Shown here: one piece after another, positions 19,892-29,310 of the stretch
How the letters are laid out: every line of letters begins with the position of its first letter
How positions within the stretch are numbered: the stretch's first letter is position 1
Assembly (NCBI RefSeq): GCF_000702625.1
Contig: NZ_JNIS01000001.1
Span: 1,436,501-1,500,500, forward strand
Source of the DNA: Exiguobacterium oxidotolerans JCM 12280
GTDB lineage: Bacteria > Bacillota > Bacilli > Exiguobacteriales > Exiguobacteriaceae
DNA length: 64,000 nucleotides
Reading direction: 5' to 3'
Made by a program: the position numbers and the translations under genes
Notes under the pieces: model-generated
The model's input: only the letters and a program-made list of their open reading frames with translations
The model's database searches: none
What the model was told of the DNA's origin: nothing

Positions 19892-22800
19892 ATGTCTTCG
19901 TTTCAGGAACAATTGCAGAACCAACACTCTACAACAGATCCTTCTACAAAAAACGCACCTATTCAAACAGCAGATTATACAACAGAATTATTAACTCATT
20001 TAAATGAGCTTTTTTATAAATCGATTGTTGATCTTCAACAAAATCAATTGACTGAAGAAATGATCGAAACGACGAATCGCTGGCTGTCCGCATTAAATGA
20101 ACCGAGCTTGACGGTTCCATTACAACGACAATTAACAGCGTCTTCAACACCGCTCCCACTTCAATATGAAAAATCATTAAGAGCCTGGGATTTAATCGCA
20201 CCCGGTCAGGAAAATCAAGAAAAGTTACTACATCATTTGATTGATGAGTTGGCTACTGCTCAATCGGCGGACTGGATGGTGAGTTTCACTCGACATTCTG
20301 GTATTCAAGCGTTAGTCCCAGCCCTTCAAGAAGCGGAACGATTAAATAAACCAATTCGTGTTCTCACTTCGTTTTATATGAATATCACTGAAGCGAAAGC
20401 ACTTCGTACACTGATGCAGTTCCGTAATGTTGAGATTAAAATTTATGAACCGATCAAAAAGAATCAAGCATTCCATCCAAAAGCGTATTTATTTACGCGA
20501 GAAACTGATTTACATAGTGCCATTATCGGTTCGTCTAATTTATCAAAATCAGCACTTACAAATGGCCTTGAGTGGAATGTCCGAATTCCTCATTCTCCGC
20601 TTACTTCTCTTGTCTCTCAAGCACAGACGTTGTTTACTAATTTATGGACGAGCAACGAAGCAATCACATGTACAACAGAAATTTTAGAACAGTATGAACA
20701 ACACCATTTAGATATGCCAAAGATCAGACAGTTTGTTGTAAACGACCGTGTTGCTGAAGACGCTGTAGACTATGACACGATCCACCCCAATGAGATGCAG
20801 CTCCCGGCCTTAGAACAGCTTCACCGGTTGCGCTTAAAAAACCAAACTAAAGCCATGGTGATTGCTGCAACAGGAACAGGTAAAACCTATTTAGCTGCTT
20901 TTGATGTAAAACAATTTGAAGCTAAACGTGTACTCTTTATTGCGCACCGTGGAAAATTACTCGCTCAGGCAGAGCAGACTTTCAAAAAAATTTTTACCGA
21001 TTCGACAGCTACTTTCGGACGCTATCAGGCAAATCAAAAAGAAACAGACAAACAATTTACTTTTGCTACCATTCAAACATTTTCAAAAGAAGTTCATTTG
21101 GAACAATTTGATCGTTCCACATTCGACTATATTATTATTGATGAATTTCATCACGCAGCATCAGATTCGTATCAAAAGGTTTTAAATCACTTTACACCGC
21201 AGTTTTTACTCGGCATCACAGCAACGCCAGAACGAATGGACGGACTAAATATCTTTAAATTAGTCGATCATAACATCGCATATGAAATTCGTCTCTATGA
21301 TGCACTGGCTCAAGATTTATTAACTCCGTTTCATTACTTTGGGATTCAAGATGATGAAGAAATTGACTATGAAATGATTCCTCAAAAAAACGGACTTTAT
21401 ATCGAAAAAGATTTAGTCCAAGCACTTGAACGGTCTTCCCGAACGGAATATATCCTTGAGATGATCAATAAGTTTGGCAACAGTGGCTCTACTCAAGTCG
21501 GTCTTGGTTTTTGTGTCAATATCAATCACGCTGAATTTATGGCTGCTGAATTTAATAAGCACCACATCGAAGCATTGGCGATCACAAGTAATCAAAGTGA
21601 AGTAGAACGAGAACAAGCTATTCAGCGGTTAGAAGACGAACATGATCCATTATCTTTCATCTTCACAGTCGATTTATTTAATGAGGGTGTCGATATCCCT
21701 AAAACTAACTTGATGCTTTTCTTACGTCCGACGGAATCACCAACAATTTTCATCCAACAACTTGGGCGTGGATTACGCAAGCATGATTCGAAAGAATACG
21801 TGACGATTTTAGACTTTATCGGGAACAGCCAGCGTGCATTTGTAGCCCCACTCGTTTTATCCGGACAACAATCATTCCATTCCATCGATCGTTATCATGT
21901 CGCAAACGCTGTCCAAAATCACTTCCCGATCCTACCAGAAGGATCACTCGCGATTCTCGATCGTGTAACCGAAAACTTTATTATCGAGCAAATGAAGAAA
22001 ATTGAGTTTTCTACAAGTAAACAGCTACGTGAAAGTTACCAGCGCCTTACGACAATGATTGGTGATACACCGTCACTCAATGACTTAGTGACGCATCGTG
22101 ATGCTCCGGCCATTGAAGCAATCATTCAACAATGGAAAAGTGTACTACGATTAAAACAACTTGAGAAAGTCGCAACGGATGAAGAACTCTCCCTTTTACT
22201 CAATCCGGATGCACGAAAAGTCATTGAACATATCGAAAGTTGGTTCCCAATCCGTGAGCCCTTTAGTTTATTGATGGTGCAATTACTTTTAAATCAAGAA
22301 ACGATTTCGGTCGATGATGTTATTCAGGCAGCTGCAAACCGCTTTGCGATTTCAACTTCTGCGATATCCCATCGCTCGTCTCTTACTCAGCATTTGTTCA
22401 AACGATGGTCGACACCACTAAAAAATGACCGGCTACCGCTACTTGCTGTATTAAACGATGGACGCTTCCAGTTTTCAACGCAAATGACAGAAGCGTTATC
22501 CTCCAATGAACACTTAGCTTCATACTTAAGTGAATTGATTCAGGCTGGACTGCATGCTTTTGAACAACTATCGGGAGGTGAAGTCTGGTTAGCAAGTAAT
22601 CAATCATTGATTTCGCGGATGACGTATAATCGCTCTGTCATCCAACGTTTACTCGAGTCACCGCACCAAGAAGGTTCCTGGCGAGAAGGTGTCGCACAAG
22701 CAGGGGAAGATTATGTACTGTTCGTTAATCTGCACAAAAACGAATCGATTGAGGACCAACTCAACTATCAAGATTACTTCATTGATAAAAAGCATTTCCA

Positions 22801-23053
22801 TTGGCAATCCCAAAGCATTGCGACTGCACATGGAAAAGCAGGAGAACTCTATCGTCACCATCAGGAACGCGGTATTAAGATTCACTTATTTATTCGTAAA
22901 GCAGAAAAAGAGCAGGGCCGTTCCTTACCTTTTACGTACTTTGGTGAGCTGATTCATAAAAGTAGTCAAGGTTCTAAACCGATCAATGTCGAGTGGATCT
23001 TAAAAGAACCTTTGACGGCAGAAGAATTTATTTCGTGGAAAAAGCTCTCATAA
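19892..23053 (+). CDS. PLD-nuclease / SF2 helicase / DUF3427 fusion protein
   Basis: A 1053-residue protein. Residues about 90-270 form a phospholipase-D-type nuclease-like domain with FHPKAYLF near 194 and AIIGSSNLS. Residues about 300-660 form a superfamily 2 helicase: Walker A AATGTGKT near 325, DEFHHA near 417, GITATPERMDG and QQLGRGLRKH near 620. The C-terminal 400 residues match the DUF3427 layout. Such fusions are thought to act on DNA or RNA in phage defence or repair; this is family inference. ATG at 19892 follows GGAGG. Base composition is visibly A/T-richer than its neighbours, suggesting transfer. Its 3' end overlaps the convergent NUDIX gene by 26 bases. Confidence 0.9.
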   Translation: MSSFQEQLQNQHSTTDPSTKNAPIQTADYTTELLTHLNELFYKSIVDLQQNQLTEEMIETTNRWLSALNEPSLTVPLQRQLTASSTPLPLQYEKSLRAWDLIAPGQENQEKLLHHLIDELATAQSADWMVSFTRHSGIQALVPALQEAERLNKPIRVLTSFYMNITEAKALRTLMQFRNVEIKIYEPIKKNQAFHPKAYLFTRETDLHSAIIGSSNLSKSALTNGLEWNVRIPHSPLTSLVSQAQTLFTNLWTSNEAITCTTEILEQYEQHHLDMPKIRQFVVNDRVAEDAVDYDTIHPNEMQLPALEQLHRLRLKNQTKAMVIAATGTGKTYLAAFDVKQFEAKRVLFIAHRGKLLAQAEQTFKKIFTDSTATFGRYQANQKETDKQFTFATIQTFSKEVHLEQFDRSTFDYIIIDEFHHAASDSYQKVLNHFTPQFLLGITATPERMDGLNIFKLVDHNIAYEIRLYDALAQDLLTPFHYFGIQDDEEIDYEMIPQKNGLYIEKDLVQALERSSRTEYILEMINKFGNSGSTQVGLGFCVNINHAEFMAAEFNKHHIEALAITSNQSEVEREQAIQRLEDEHDPLSFIFTVDLFNEGVDIPKTNLMLFLRPTESPTIFIQQLGRGLRKHDSKEYVTILDFIGNSQRAFVAPLVLSGQQSFHSIDRYHVANAVQNHFPILPEGSLAILDRVTENFIIEQMKKIEFSTSKQLRESYQRLTTMIGDTPSLNDLVTHRDAPAIEAIIQQWKSVLRLKQLEKVATDEELSLLLNPDARKVIEHIESWFPIREPFSLLMVQLLLNQETISVDDVIQAAANRFAISTSAISHRSSLTQHLFKRWSTPLKNDRLPLLAVLNDGRFQFSTQMTEALSSNEHLASYLSELIQAGLHAFEQLSGGEVWLASNQSLISRMTYNRSVIQRLLESPHQEGSWREGVAQAGEDYVLFVNLHKNESIEDQLNYQDYFIDKKHFHWQSQSIATAHGKAGELYRHHQERGIKIHLFIRKAEKEQGRSLPFTYFGELIHKSSQGSKPINVEWILKEPLTAEEFISWKKLS

Positions 23054-23432
23054 TTTTTTCAACAGCCGGGATATCTGCCGGAGCCCACTCTAACTGTTGT
23101 AAATTTTGAACGCTTACCCATCTAAGTTCTGCGTGTTCCAGCGCTTTAGGTATACCTGCAACAATTTCCGCGTAATATGTCGACAGCTCAACAATGATTT
23201 TTTCGTATTCATAAAGTGTTGTTTCAATATGTTCTTTCACTTGAACCGTACAATTTAATTCTTCGTTGATTTCACGGGATAGTGACTGTTCCGGTCGTTC
23301 TCCTTGTTCGATTTTTCCGCCAGGAAACTCCCACATGTTCGGTAACGACATTGCTTCACTTCGTAAGGCACAGAGTACTTCATTGCTTGAATTAAATATT
23401 ACAGCACCGACAACTTGGATTGTTTTTTTCAA
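23028..23432 (-). CDS. mutT: MutT-type NUDIX hydrolase
   Basis: A 134-residue (deoxy)nucleoside triphosphate pyrophosphohydrolase. The Nudix box is complete (GGKIEQGERPEQSLSREINE then EL), with the REUxEE residues in place. Members hydrolyse 8-oxo-dGTP or other damaged or modified nucleotides to monophosphates. A start at TTG 23432 gives MKKTIQVVGAVI, the usual family start, with AAGGGG about 11 bases upstream; the alternative GTG at 23444 sits on the ribosome site. It faces the PLD-helicase gene tail to tail with 26 bases of overlap, and is likewise A/T-rich. Confidence 0.92.
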   Translation of the reverse strand: MKKTIQVVGAVIFNSSNEVLCALRSEAMSLPNMWEFPGGKIEQGERPEQSLSREINEELNCTVQVKEHIETTLYEYEKIIVELSTYYAEIVAGIPKALEHAELRWVSVQNLQQLEWAPADIPAVEKIMRAFSTK

Positions 23433-23518
23433 AATAACGTCCACCCCTTCTTTAAATCTTGTCTACAGCATTCAATATAAGTATAGAAGATGATTTATTT
23501 TATACATGAGTTAACAGA

Positions 23519-23553
23519 AGATCATCCTCGTAATTACGAAGGTGGTCTTTTTT
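23519..23553 (+). terminator. Orphan plus-strand terminator behind the NUDIX gene
   Basis: A 12-base stem (11 paired, including G-U) around TAATTA, then six T. No plus-strand gene ends here. The nearest candidate is the helicase transcript, which would have to run antisense through the whole NUDIX gene. Confidence 0.65.
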
Positions 23554-23560
23554 CGAAGCA

Positions 23561-23711
23561 GAACCTTCGTTTCCACTCGACTCCTATGGGAAAAGAAAAC
23601 ATGACCGGTCATGTTTTCGTCAGAGCTGAACAAGACCCGAATCGGGACAAGCATTGGACCGAAGCGCGGCTTGTTGCTCGCCCATGGAAAGCGAGTGGAA
23701 AGAGAAGGTTC
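23561..23711 (+). repeat. Intergenic repeat, copy E (inverted, about 151 bp)
   Basis: Left arm 23561-23590 starts GAACCTTCGTTTCCACTCGA and continues CTCCTATGGG. It pairs with right arm 23681-23711 (CCCATGGAAAGCGAGTGGAA, then AGAGAAGGTTC). It carries the CGACTCC.AYGGG block common to this family. At 23595-23618 is a perfect 24-base palindrome whose half is GAAAACATGACC. It is non-coding. Confidence 0.65.
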
Positions 23712-23758
23712 GATTGAAGAACGTTCACTTAAATTATCTCCACCTGGATCATCTTGAC

Positions 23759-23860
23759 TTATCCACAGAAAGCAACAATCGACACGCTAAATATTCATCA
23801 ATTTGAATTATCCACATGTGGACAACTTTTCCTATGCTATAATTTGACTACTTATCCACA
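23759..23860 (+). promoter_or_regulatory. DnaA-box cluster over a promoter
   Basis: Three exact TTATCCACA boxes (23759-23767, 23808-23816, 23852-23860) and one reversed box with a single mismatch (TGTGGACAA, 23817-23825) lie within 102 bases. Between them is an extended -10 element, TGCTATAAT (23835-23843), so the last box falls near the transcription start of the methyltransferase gene. DnaA could therefore control this promoter, or the cluster could titrate DnaA. Confidence 0.75.
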
Positions 23861-23880
23861 ACCAGAAATGAGGAACTCAT

Positions 23881-25068
23881 GTGCCACGCGAAATCTATCC
23901 TGTCGTCGTCAAAGCGACGGCTGTCGAACAAATCAAAAATGGTCAGCCTTTATTGTATAAAGAACTGTTCCAAAAAAGTAACCATCTTAAAGAAGCAGGT
24001 GCGTTACTCCGGCTGACTACAGAAGATAAAGAATACCTTGCGACCGGCTATTTTGGCAAGCAAGAAAAAGGACTTGGCTGGTTACTCTCGACGGACGAAA
24101 TTCAAGAAATTGACGACGTCTTTTTTAAAGAAAAAATTGAGACTGCCCTCGACCAACGCGATGCCTTTTTTGAAAATGAATTAATCGATACGTTCCGCGT
24201 CTTCAACGGCTCAGGTGACGGCATCGGTGGTTTGACGATTGATTGTTTTGACCACCATTACTTGATTACATTCGAAAATGAAGGGATTTATTCGTTTAAG
24301 CAGGAAATCGTCTCTGCCCTCGAGTCGTTAATCCACTTTAAAAGCATCTACGAAAAACGTGCCTTCCAAATTGATGGTCAACCCGTCAAAGGCGATGATT
24401 TCTTAGCCGGTGAACGGGGAGATTTCCCGGAAGTCCTCGAGGAGAACAGTCTTCCGCTTCTCTATCACCTGGACGCCGGCATGCGGACGGGTCTCGACAT
24501 TAACCAACGCGACCTTCGTACAATCGTCAAACAACATGCGACAGGACGAACTGTCTTGAACCTGTTTTCCGATACAGGGACGTTGACCGCCGCTGCGCTG
24601 CTTGGTGGAGCGCTTGAGACGACGAGCGTTGATTTCTCGACCCGGAGCCGGAACAAGACGATTGAACAACTTGAACTGCATCAGCTTGATCCAGCGGCGC
24701 AAACGATCCTCGTCCAAGATGCGTTTGATTACATCGATCAAGCTGATAAGAAAACACGTTTTGATTTTGTCATCGTCCATCCACCGGCACTCGTCAAAAC
24801 ACAAGCACGCCACTTCCGCGCCGAAGTCGATTTACCCGCTTTAATCCAACAAACGATTCATATGACCCATCGCGGTGGACTGTTGTTGATTACGACGGAT
24901 TGTCAGCTATTTGATCAACAGCGCTTCATGAAAATGGTCGAACAAGCTTTCAAAAAACTTCGTCAAACGTACGAAATCGTTTGGGAAATTTCCTCTCTTG
25001 AAGACTTTCCAGAGCATCCTTCTTTGAAAGAAGCGGAACGTAAAGCTGTTCTTGTCCGCCGTAAATAA
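23881..25068 (+). CDS. RlmI/YwbD-like SAM-dependent rRNA methyltransferase
   Basis: A 395-residue protein with the RlmI layout: an N-terminal PUA-like RNA-binding region (1-80), a linker domain containing FRVFNGSGDGIGGLTIDCFD, and a C-terminal Rossmann methyltransferase. The SAM loop is VLNLFSDTGTLTAAALLGGA near residue 222. The motif IV position reads VIVHPPALVKT instead of the usual D-P-P. RlmI methylates a cytosine C5 of 23S rRNA; the Bacillus relative YwbD is less well known. GTG at 23881 has TGAGGAAC upstream; an ATG two bases earlier is in another frame. A strong terminator follows. Confidence 0.85.
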   Translation: MPREIYPVVVKATAVEQIKNGQPLLYKELFQKSNHLKEAGALLRLTTEDKEYLATGYFGKQEKGLGWLLSTDEIQEIDDVFFKEKIETALDQRDAFFENELIDTFRVFNGSGDGIGGLTIDCFDHHYLITFENEGIYSFKQEIVSALESLIHFKSIYEKRAFQIDGQPVKGDDFLAGERGDFPEVLEENSLPLLYHLDAGMRTGLDINQRDLRTIVKQHATGRTVLNLFSDTGTLTAAALLGGALETTSVDFSTRSRNKTIEQLELHQLDPAAQTILVQDAFDYIDQADKKTRFDFVIVHPPALVKTQARHFRAEVDLPALIQQTIHMTHRGGLLLITTDCQLFDQQRFMKMVEQAFKKLRQTYEIVWEISSLEDFPEHPSLKEAERKAVLVRRK

Positions 25069-25077
25069 CCTCAAAAC

Positions 25078-25121
25078 AAATAATTCTGCTAATCTTCTAT
25101 CGATTAGCAGAATTATTTTTT
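25078..25121 (+). terminator. Terminator of the RlmI-like gene
   Basis: A 16-base stem AATAATTCTGCTAATC/GATTAGCAGAATTATT, then six T. Confidence 0.92.
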
Positions 25122-25178
25122 GTATTAAAAGGAAAAATAAACCATACGCCGAATCTTTTAGGTTAGTCGACATTCTGA

Positions 25179-26168
25179 TTAAACATCATATACGCTGACC
25201 TTTCCGAAATGCGAGTGTTGGTCGAAGGCTTTATATGCTTCGTTTAACGCTTCCACTTGGCGCGGGACACGCGAATCGATGCGAAGTTCAATCGTCCCGT
25301 CGGCGATGAGTCCAGCAACTTCTGCTAGATGTTTTTGTTGGCGACGCATCTCCTCTGTTTTTCCTTTCATCAATGGTAAGGCGACGAATAAGGCTTCAAG
25401 TGTCAATGCTTTACTATGCATCGGCGTCAAATCTTGTGTCGTCCGTGTCGCGATCGAGATGATTTTTCCGCGTTCTTTCGCTAAGACGAACGACTCTTGC
25501 AGATGATCACCGCCGACCGTATCGATGACGACATCAAACCCGTCAGGTGCAACACGTTCGAGTAGCGCTTCACTCGTTTCGTCGCGATACCGATGGACTT
25601 GTATCCCATGTCCTTCTAACCAGTTCGCTTTTTCATCATTCGCGGCACTCGCCGTCACGTCGCACCCGTAATGTGTTGCGAGCTGTGCGACGAGGTGACC
25701 GACCCCACCCGTTCCACCGACGACATATAGACGCATCCCGGGTTGGACCATCGCCCGTTCTTTTAAGGCCTCCATCGCCGTCAAACCGATCACGGGCAGG
25801 CACCCGGCAACTTCTGCGCTTAGTCCTGCTGGTTTAAGGACGGCCATACTTTCCGGGACAAGCATCTCTTCTGCAAGTGCACCGGATCTTTCCCCTAATC
25901 CGCCACCAAAGGCGATGACGTGATCGCCGACAGAAAAAGTCGTCACACTCGATCCGATTTCAACGATTTTCCCCGTTACATCGCCCTGGAGAATTCCAGT
26001 TGTCGGAGCTGCCGCCACATGACCAAAAAACATTTTCGTATCAAGTGGATTCAAGCTCGTCCCCGTAACACGTACTCGTAATTCGTTTTCCCCCGTTTTA
26101 GCGAGTGTGACGTCTTTTTCTGTTAACGTAGCGTCCGGTCCATACTGATCGACAACAAATGCTTTCAT
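25179..26168 (-). CDS. Zinc-independent MDR quinone oxidoreductase
   Basis: A 329-residue medium-chain reductase. The N-terminal GroES-like domain has [14 protein letters not shown] and [15 protein letters not shown]; the Rossmann domain has [20 protein letters not shown]. No catalytic zinc ligands are seen, as in NADPH:quinone reductase and enoyl reductase branches. It is a paralogue of the YhfP-like gene at 9.1 kb but only distantly similar. ATG at 26168 has GGGGGAAT upstream; the longer frame to 26195 lacks a site. It is divergent from pepT with a gap of about 110 bases. Confidence 0.87.
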   Translation of the reverse strand: MKAFVVDQYGPDATLTEKDVTLAKTGENELRVRVTGTSLNPLDTKMFFGHVAAAPTTGILQGDVTGKIVEIGSSVTTFSVGDHVIAFGGGLGERSGALAEEMLVPESMAVLKPAGLSAEVAGCLPVIGLTAMEALKERAMVQPGMRLYVVGGTGGVGHLVAQLATHYGCDVTASAANDEKANWLEGHGIQVHRYRDETSEALLERVAPDGFDVVIDTVGGDHLQESFVLAKERGKIISIATRTTQDLTPMHSKALTLEALFVALPLMKGKTEEMRRQQKHLAEVAGLIADGTIELRIDSRVPRQVEALNEAYKAFDQHSHFGKVSVYDV

Positions 26169-26276
26169 CTGTATTCCCCCTTTTTTCTTTCCCATTTTAG
26201 CATGGTTCAGAATACTCGAATATTATCGCTTCATGATATGATGAACGTAACTCAACTCAGAAAGGACGTTTTTTCA

Positions 26277-27509
26277 TTGAAACAAGATTTGATTCGTCGA
26301 TTGACTACATATGCAAAAATCGACACACAATCCAGCTATGAAAGCATGACCGTCCCGACGACGGAAGGACAGTGGACACTCGCTCGTCTTCTCGTCGAAG
26401 AATTAACAGAAATCGGCATGACGGATGTCTCGGTCGACGCCAATGGTTACGTCATGGCGACACTTCCTGCGAACACAGACGCCGACATTCCGACGATTGG
26501 TTTCCTCGCCCATCTCGATACGGCGACGGATTTTACAGGAACGAACGTCAATCCGCAGCTCGTCGATACTTATGATGGAGAACCGATTGTCTTAAATGAC
26601 ACAATTCCAGTCGTTTTATCACCAAAAGATTTCCCATCCTTGACGAACTACGTCGGGCATACCTTGATGACGACGGACGGGACGACATTACTCGGCGCCG
26701 ACAATAAAGCCGGCATCGCTGAAATCATGACGGCGATGGCTTATTTGATTGCACATCCGGAAGTGAAACACGGACGGATTCGTGTCGCCTTCACACCGGA
26801 TGAAGAAATCGGTCGCGGACCGCACCATTTTGATGTTGAAGCATTTGATGCCCAGTTTGCGTATACCATCGACGGTGGACCACTCGGTGAACTCGAATAT
26901 GAGAGTTTCAACGCGGCAGGTGCTAAAATCACGTTCCATGGGACGAATGTCCATCCGGGTACGGCAAAAGATAAGATGGTCAATTCGCAAAAGCATGCGA
27001 TGGCCTTCCAGAACCGCTTGCCAGGTGATGAAGCGCCCGAATTCACGGACGGATTCGAAGGATTCTACCATTTGATTTCTTTTGAAGGGTCCGTCGAAAA
27101 AACGGTCGTCCACTACATCGTCCGGGACTTCGATCGCCACAACTTCGAGGCACGAAAACACTTCTTAACGGCGCTCGTCGAGGAATGGAACAAAAAGTAT
27201 GGCGCCGGTAGTGTCGAAATCGAATTAAATGATCAATACTATAACATGCGGGAAAAAATCGAACCGCATATGCAGATCGTCGACATCGCGCATGCCGCGA
27301 TGGAATCGCGTGGTATTACGCCAATCATCAAGCCGATTCGTGGCGGAACTGACGGTTCGCAGCTTTCCTACATGGGATTACCGACACCGAACATCTTCAC
27401 AGGTGGTGAAAATTACCACGGAAAGTTCGAGTTCATTTCTGTTGATAACATGGTGAAGGCGACAGAAGTCATCGTCGCCATCGCAAATGGGTTCGCTGAA
27501 AAAAAATAA
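26277..27509 (+). CDS. pepT: Peptidase T (tripeptide aminopeptidase)
   Basis: A 410-residue M20B dimetal aminopeptidase, the same length as Bacillus PepT. Zinc-site motifs are [38 protein letters not shown] and [15 protein letters not shown]. It cleaves the N-terminal residue of tripeptides in the cytoplasm, completing peptide breakdown. TTG at 26277 is taken as the start because AGAAAGGA lies about ten bases upstream and it gives the family length and the family start KQDLIRRL; the frame is open to 26202 but has no ribosome site. Confidence 0.93.
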   Translation: MKQDLIRRLTTYAKIDTQSSYESMTVPTTEGQWTLARLLVEELTEIGMTDVSVDANGYVMATLPANTDADIPTIGFLAHLDTATDFTGTNVNPQLVDTYDGEPIVLNDTIPVVLSPKDFPSLTNYVGHTLMTTDGTTLLGADNKAGIAEIMTAMAYLIAHPEVKHGRIRVAFTPDEEIGRGPHHFDVEAFDAQFAYTIDGGPLGELEYESFNAAGAKITFHGTNVHPGTAKDKMVNSQKHAMAFQNRLPGDEAPEFTDGFEGFYHLISFEGSVEKTVVHYIVRDFDRHNFEARKHFLTALVEEWNKKYGAGSVEIELNDQYYNMREKIEPHMQIVDIAHAAMESRGITPIIKPIRGGTDGSQLSYMGLPTPNIFTGGENYHGKFEFISVDNMVKATEVIVAIANGFAEKK

Positions 27510-27523
27510 GTACCTTCACACGT

Positions 27524-27557
27524 GCGGCCCTGCTGATTCAGCAGGGCCGCTTGTTTA
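27524..27557. terminator. Shared terminator of pepT and the WxL operon
   Basis: A perfect 13-base stem GCGGCCCTGCTGA/TCAGCAGGGCCGC around one T, then TTGTTT. The minus-strand operon stops at 27558. Confidence 0.8.
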
Positions 27558-28571
27558 TTATTCGGAAGATGCTTTTCGTTTCAAGTGATAAATGTAACCG
27601 AGTAAAAGAACGATGATGGAAAGCGAAACAATCATCAACATTTTCGATGTTTCTCCAAGGAACGAATTCGGATGTTGTTCGACGTCAGGAACCGTTTTTT
27701 TCATCTGTTCCACTTGTTTTTCACTAATTGTAAAATCATCCTGCCACGTCCAGTTTTTTTCTTTCCCGACCACTTTAACATCGAGTTGATATGTTCCCGG
27801 CTTCAAAATCCCCATTGATGTAAGTGGGAACGTCATGTATGTCGTCGGAGCGAATTGAGCCGTCATTTCTTTTCGAACGATGACCTTTCCACCTTTTTTG
27901 ACGACAGCTTCCACCTGAAATTTTTCACTGATGGCAGGTGCTTGGTTCGCGAGGGTGACGAGGACGCTCGGACGAGACAGATAGGAAGTTGCTTTTACTC
28001 CCTCGAACAGTAAATCCGGTTCAATCTCCCGGATTGATGACCGAACCTTTACACCAATGACGTACGCTTGGCGACTTTGAACACCGACTTCTGCGGATGC
28101 CACTTCTCGTTTGTCCTGTTTCTTGATTTCAATACCTGCGAGTAGGACCCCTTCAATCGCTCGTTTCGGCAAAGTCAGCTTCAACGAAACGATTTTCGAC
28201 TCCCCTGCTTTAATTGTAATAGGCTTTTCCGAGACGCGAGCTAACTCGGATAGGGACACTTCTGCGAGCGTCAATGGTCCTTTCTCTTCATATACAATCA
28301 ATCCGTTCCCGTTCGTCGTCGCATTTCGGAGCGAGACAAGGTAGGACTGATCGTCTGATCCGTGATTATAAATCCGAATTTTCATATCAGTTCGTTGTTC
28401 CGGAGGTATCCTTAAATCGAAATACGTGACACCGGAATCCACTTGAAATTCATTCGGTATCGCTTCAACCGAAAAATTGACGTTACTCTCGGCACTGACG
28501 ACTACTCCGGTCATGAGTAGATAGATGACTCCACTTAATCCAACAAGATACTGTATACCACGTTTAATCAA
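27558..28571 (-). CDS. DUF916/DUF3324 WxL-associated membrane protein
   Basis: A 337-residue protein. A signal peptide (about 1-27) precedes DUF916 (FSVEAIPNEFQVDSGVTYFD then LRIPPEQRT, the peptidoglycan-binding part). DUF3324 follows (FEGVKATSYLSRPSVLVTLA, host-binding part). A C-terminal helix (about 308-328) is followed by the basic tail HLKRKASSE. Proteins of this kind form surface complexes with WxL proteins. The start is TTG at 28571 with GGAGGGG upstream; the ATG in between leads at once to a stop. It is the last gene of a three-gene operon, 16 bases after the second WxL gene. Confidence 0.9.
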   Translation of the reverse strand: MIKRGIQYLVGLSGVIYLLMTGVVVSAESNVNFSVEAIPNEFQVDSGVTYFDLRIPPEQRTDMKIRIYNHGSDDQSYLVSLRNATTNGNGLIVYEEKGPLTLAEVSLSELARVSEKPITIKAGESKIVSLKLTLPKRAIEGVLLAGIEIKKQDKREVASAEVGVQSRQAYVIGVKVRSSIREIEPDLLFEGVKATSYLSRPSVLVTLANQAPAISEKFQVEAVVKKGGKVIVRKEMTAQFAPTTYMTFPLTSMGILKPGTYQLDVKVVGKEKNWTWQDDFTISEKQVEQMKKTVPDVEQHPNSFLGETSKMLMIVSLSIIVLLLGYIYHLKRKASSE

Positions 28572-28587
28572 CCCATCCCCTCCTTAA

Positions 28588-29295
28588 TCAAGGAATCGAA
28601 TCCGTTAATACCCAGTCGATTGTCGCGACGTGCGTTCCTTTGATTTGCTGATTCAATGGAACATTCAATGTAATGTTGGCATTCGACCAAAGTGATCCGT
28701 CCGTCTCAGGTGATACATCAGTACCCAACCAAGATAGTAACCAAGAGTAAGGCGATCCAGCTGTCGACGTTAAAATATCTACTGCTTCACCACCCGCAAT
28801 TAATTCAATCGCGCTTGTCACGGGTGCCGTCGCTCCGATGTTATAGGTAGGTGTATTCACGATACCTTCCGCTATCGATAATGATGCTCCAGGCAATGTG
28901 TTTTCCCCTCCGCTCGTGAACGTATTCAGCTTGGCAGTAACCGTCCATTCAGACAACACGACACGCCGGTCTGTCACTTGTAAAAAGGGTTTTTCGTCAG
29001 TCGATTCAAAAATAGCATCACTTCCAAGAATTTCATGTGTCCCAAAGTTAAAGTTCGGGGCATAATCTAGCGTCAACGGTCCTGTATTACCAGTCGGTGT
29101 GTTTTCACCCTTACCTGGATCAGGTGTGTACGAATCATCGGGATTGGTTGGATCCAGAATGTCAGGTGCTTTATTCGTCTCAAAAGTGATGGTCGCGGTT
29201 GAACTTCCTGACGACGTTTCTGCAAATACGAGGGACGGTCCACCTAGTAATAGGGCACTAGCAAACAATGAAGTAACGATTGACTGTTTTTTCAT
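28588..29295 (-). CDS. WxL domain surface protein 2
   Basis: A 235-residue secreted protein: signal peptide (1-25, ending VFA), a Pro/Asp/Asn-rich linker (DILDPTNPDDSYTPDPGKGE), then a WxL domain. Both motifs are present: LSEWTVTAKLNTF in the middle and ATIDWVLTDSIP at the very end. WxL domains attach non-covalently to peptidoglycan and pair with DUF916/DUF3324 proteins, which is the next gene. ATG at 29295 has GGAGAG upstream. It is the middle gene of the operon, 15 bases after the first. Confidence 0.93.
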   Translation of the reverse strand: MKKQSIVTSLFASALLLGGPSLVFAETSSGSSTATITFETNKAPDILDPTNPDDSYTPDPGKGENTPTGNTGPLTLDYAPNFNFGTHEILGSDAIFESTDEKPFLQVTDRRVVLSEWTVTAKLNTFTSGGENTLPGASLSIAEGIVNTPTYNIGATAPVTSAIELIAGGEAVDILTSTAGSPYSWLLSWLGTDVSPETDGSLWSNANITLNVPLNQQIKGTHVATIDWVLTDSIP

Positions 29296-29310
29296 TCAAA
29301 TCTCTCCTTC

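Noticed and set aside
23490..23717. Open frame of 75 codons over repeat copy E
   Set aside because: Falls on terminator and inverted repeat; no ribosome site.
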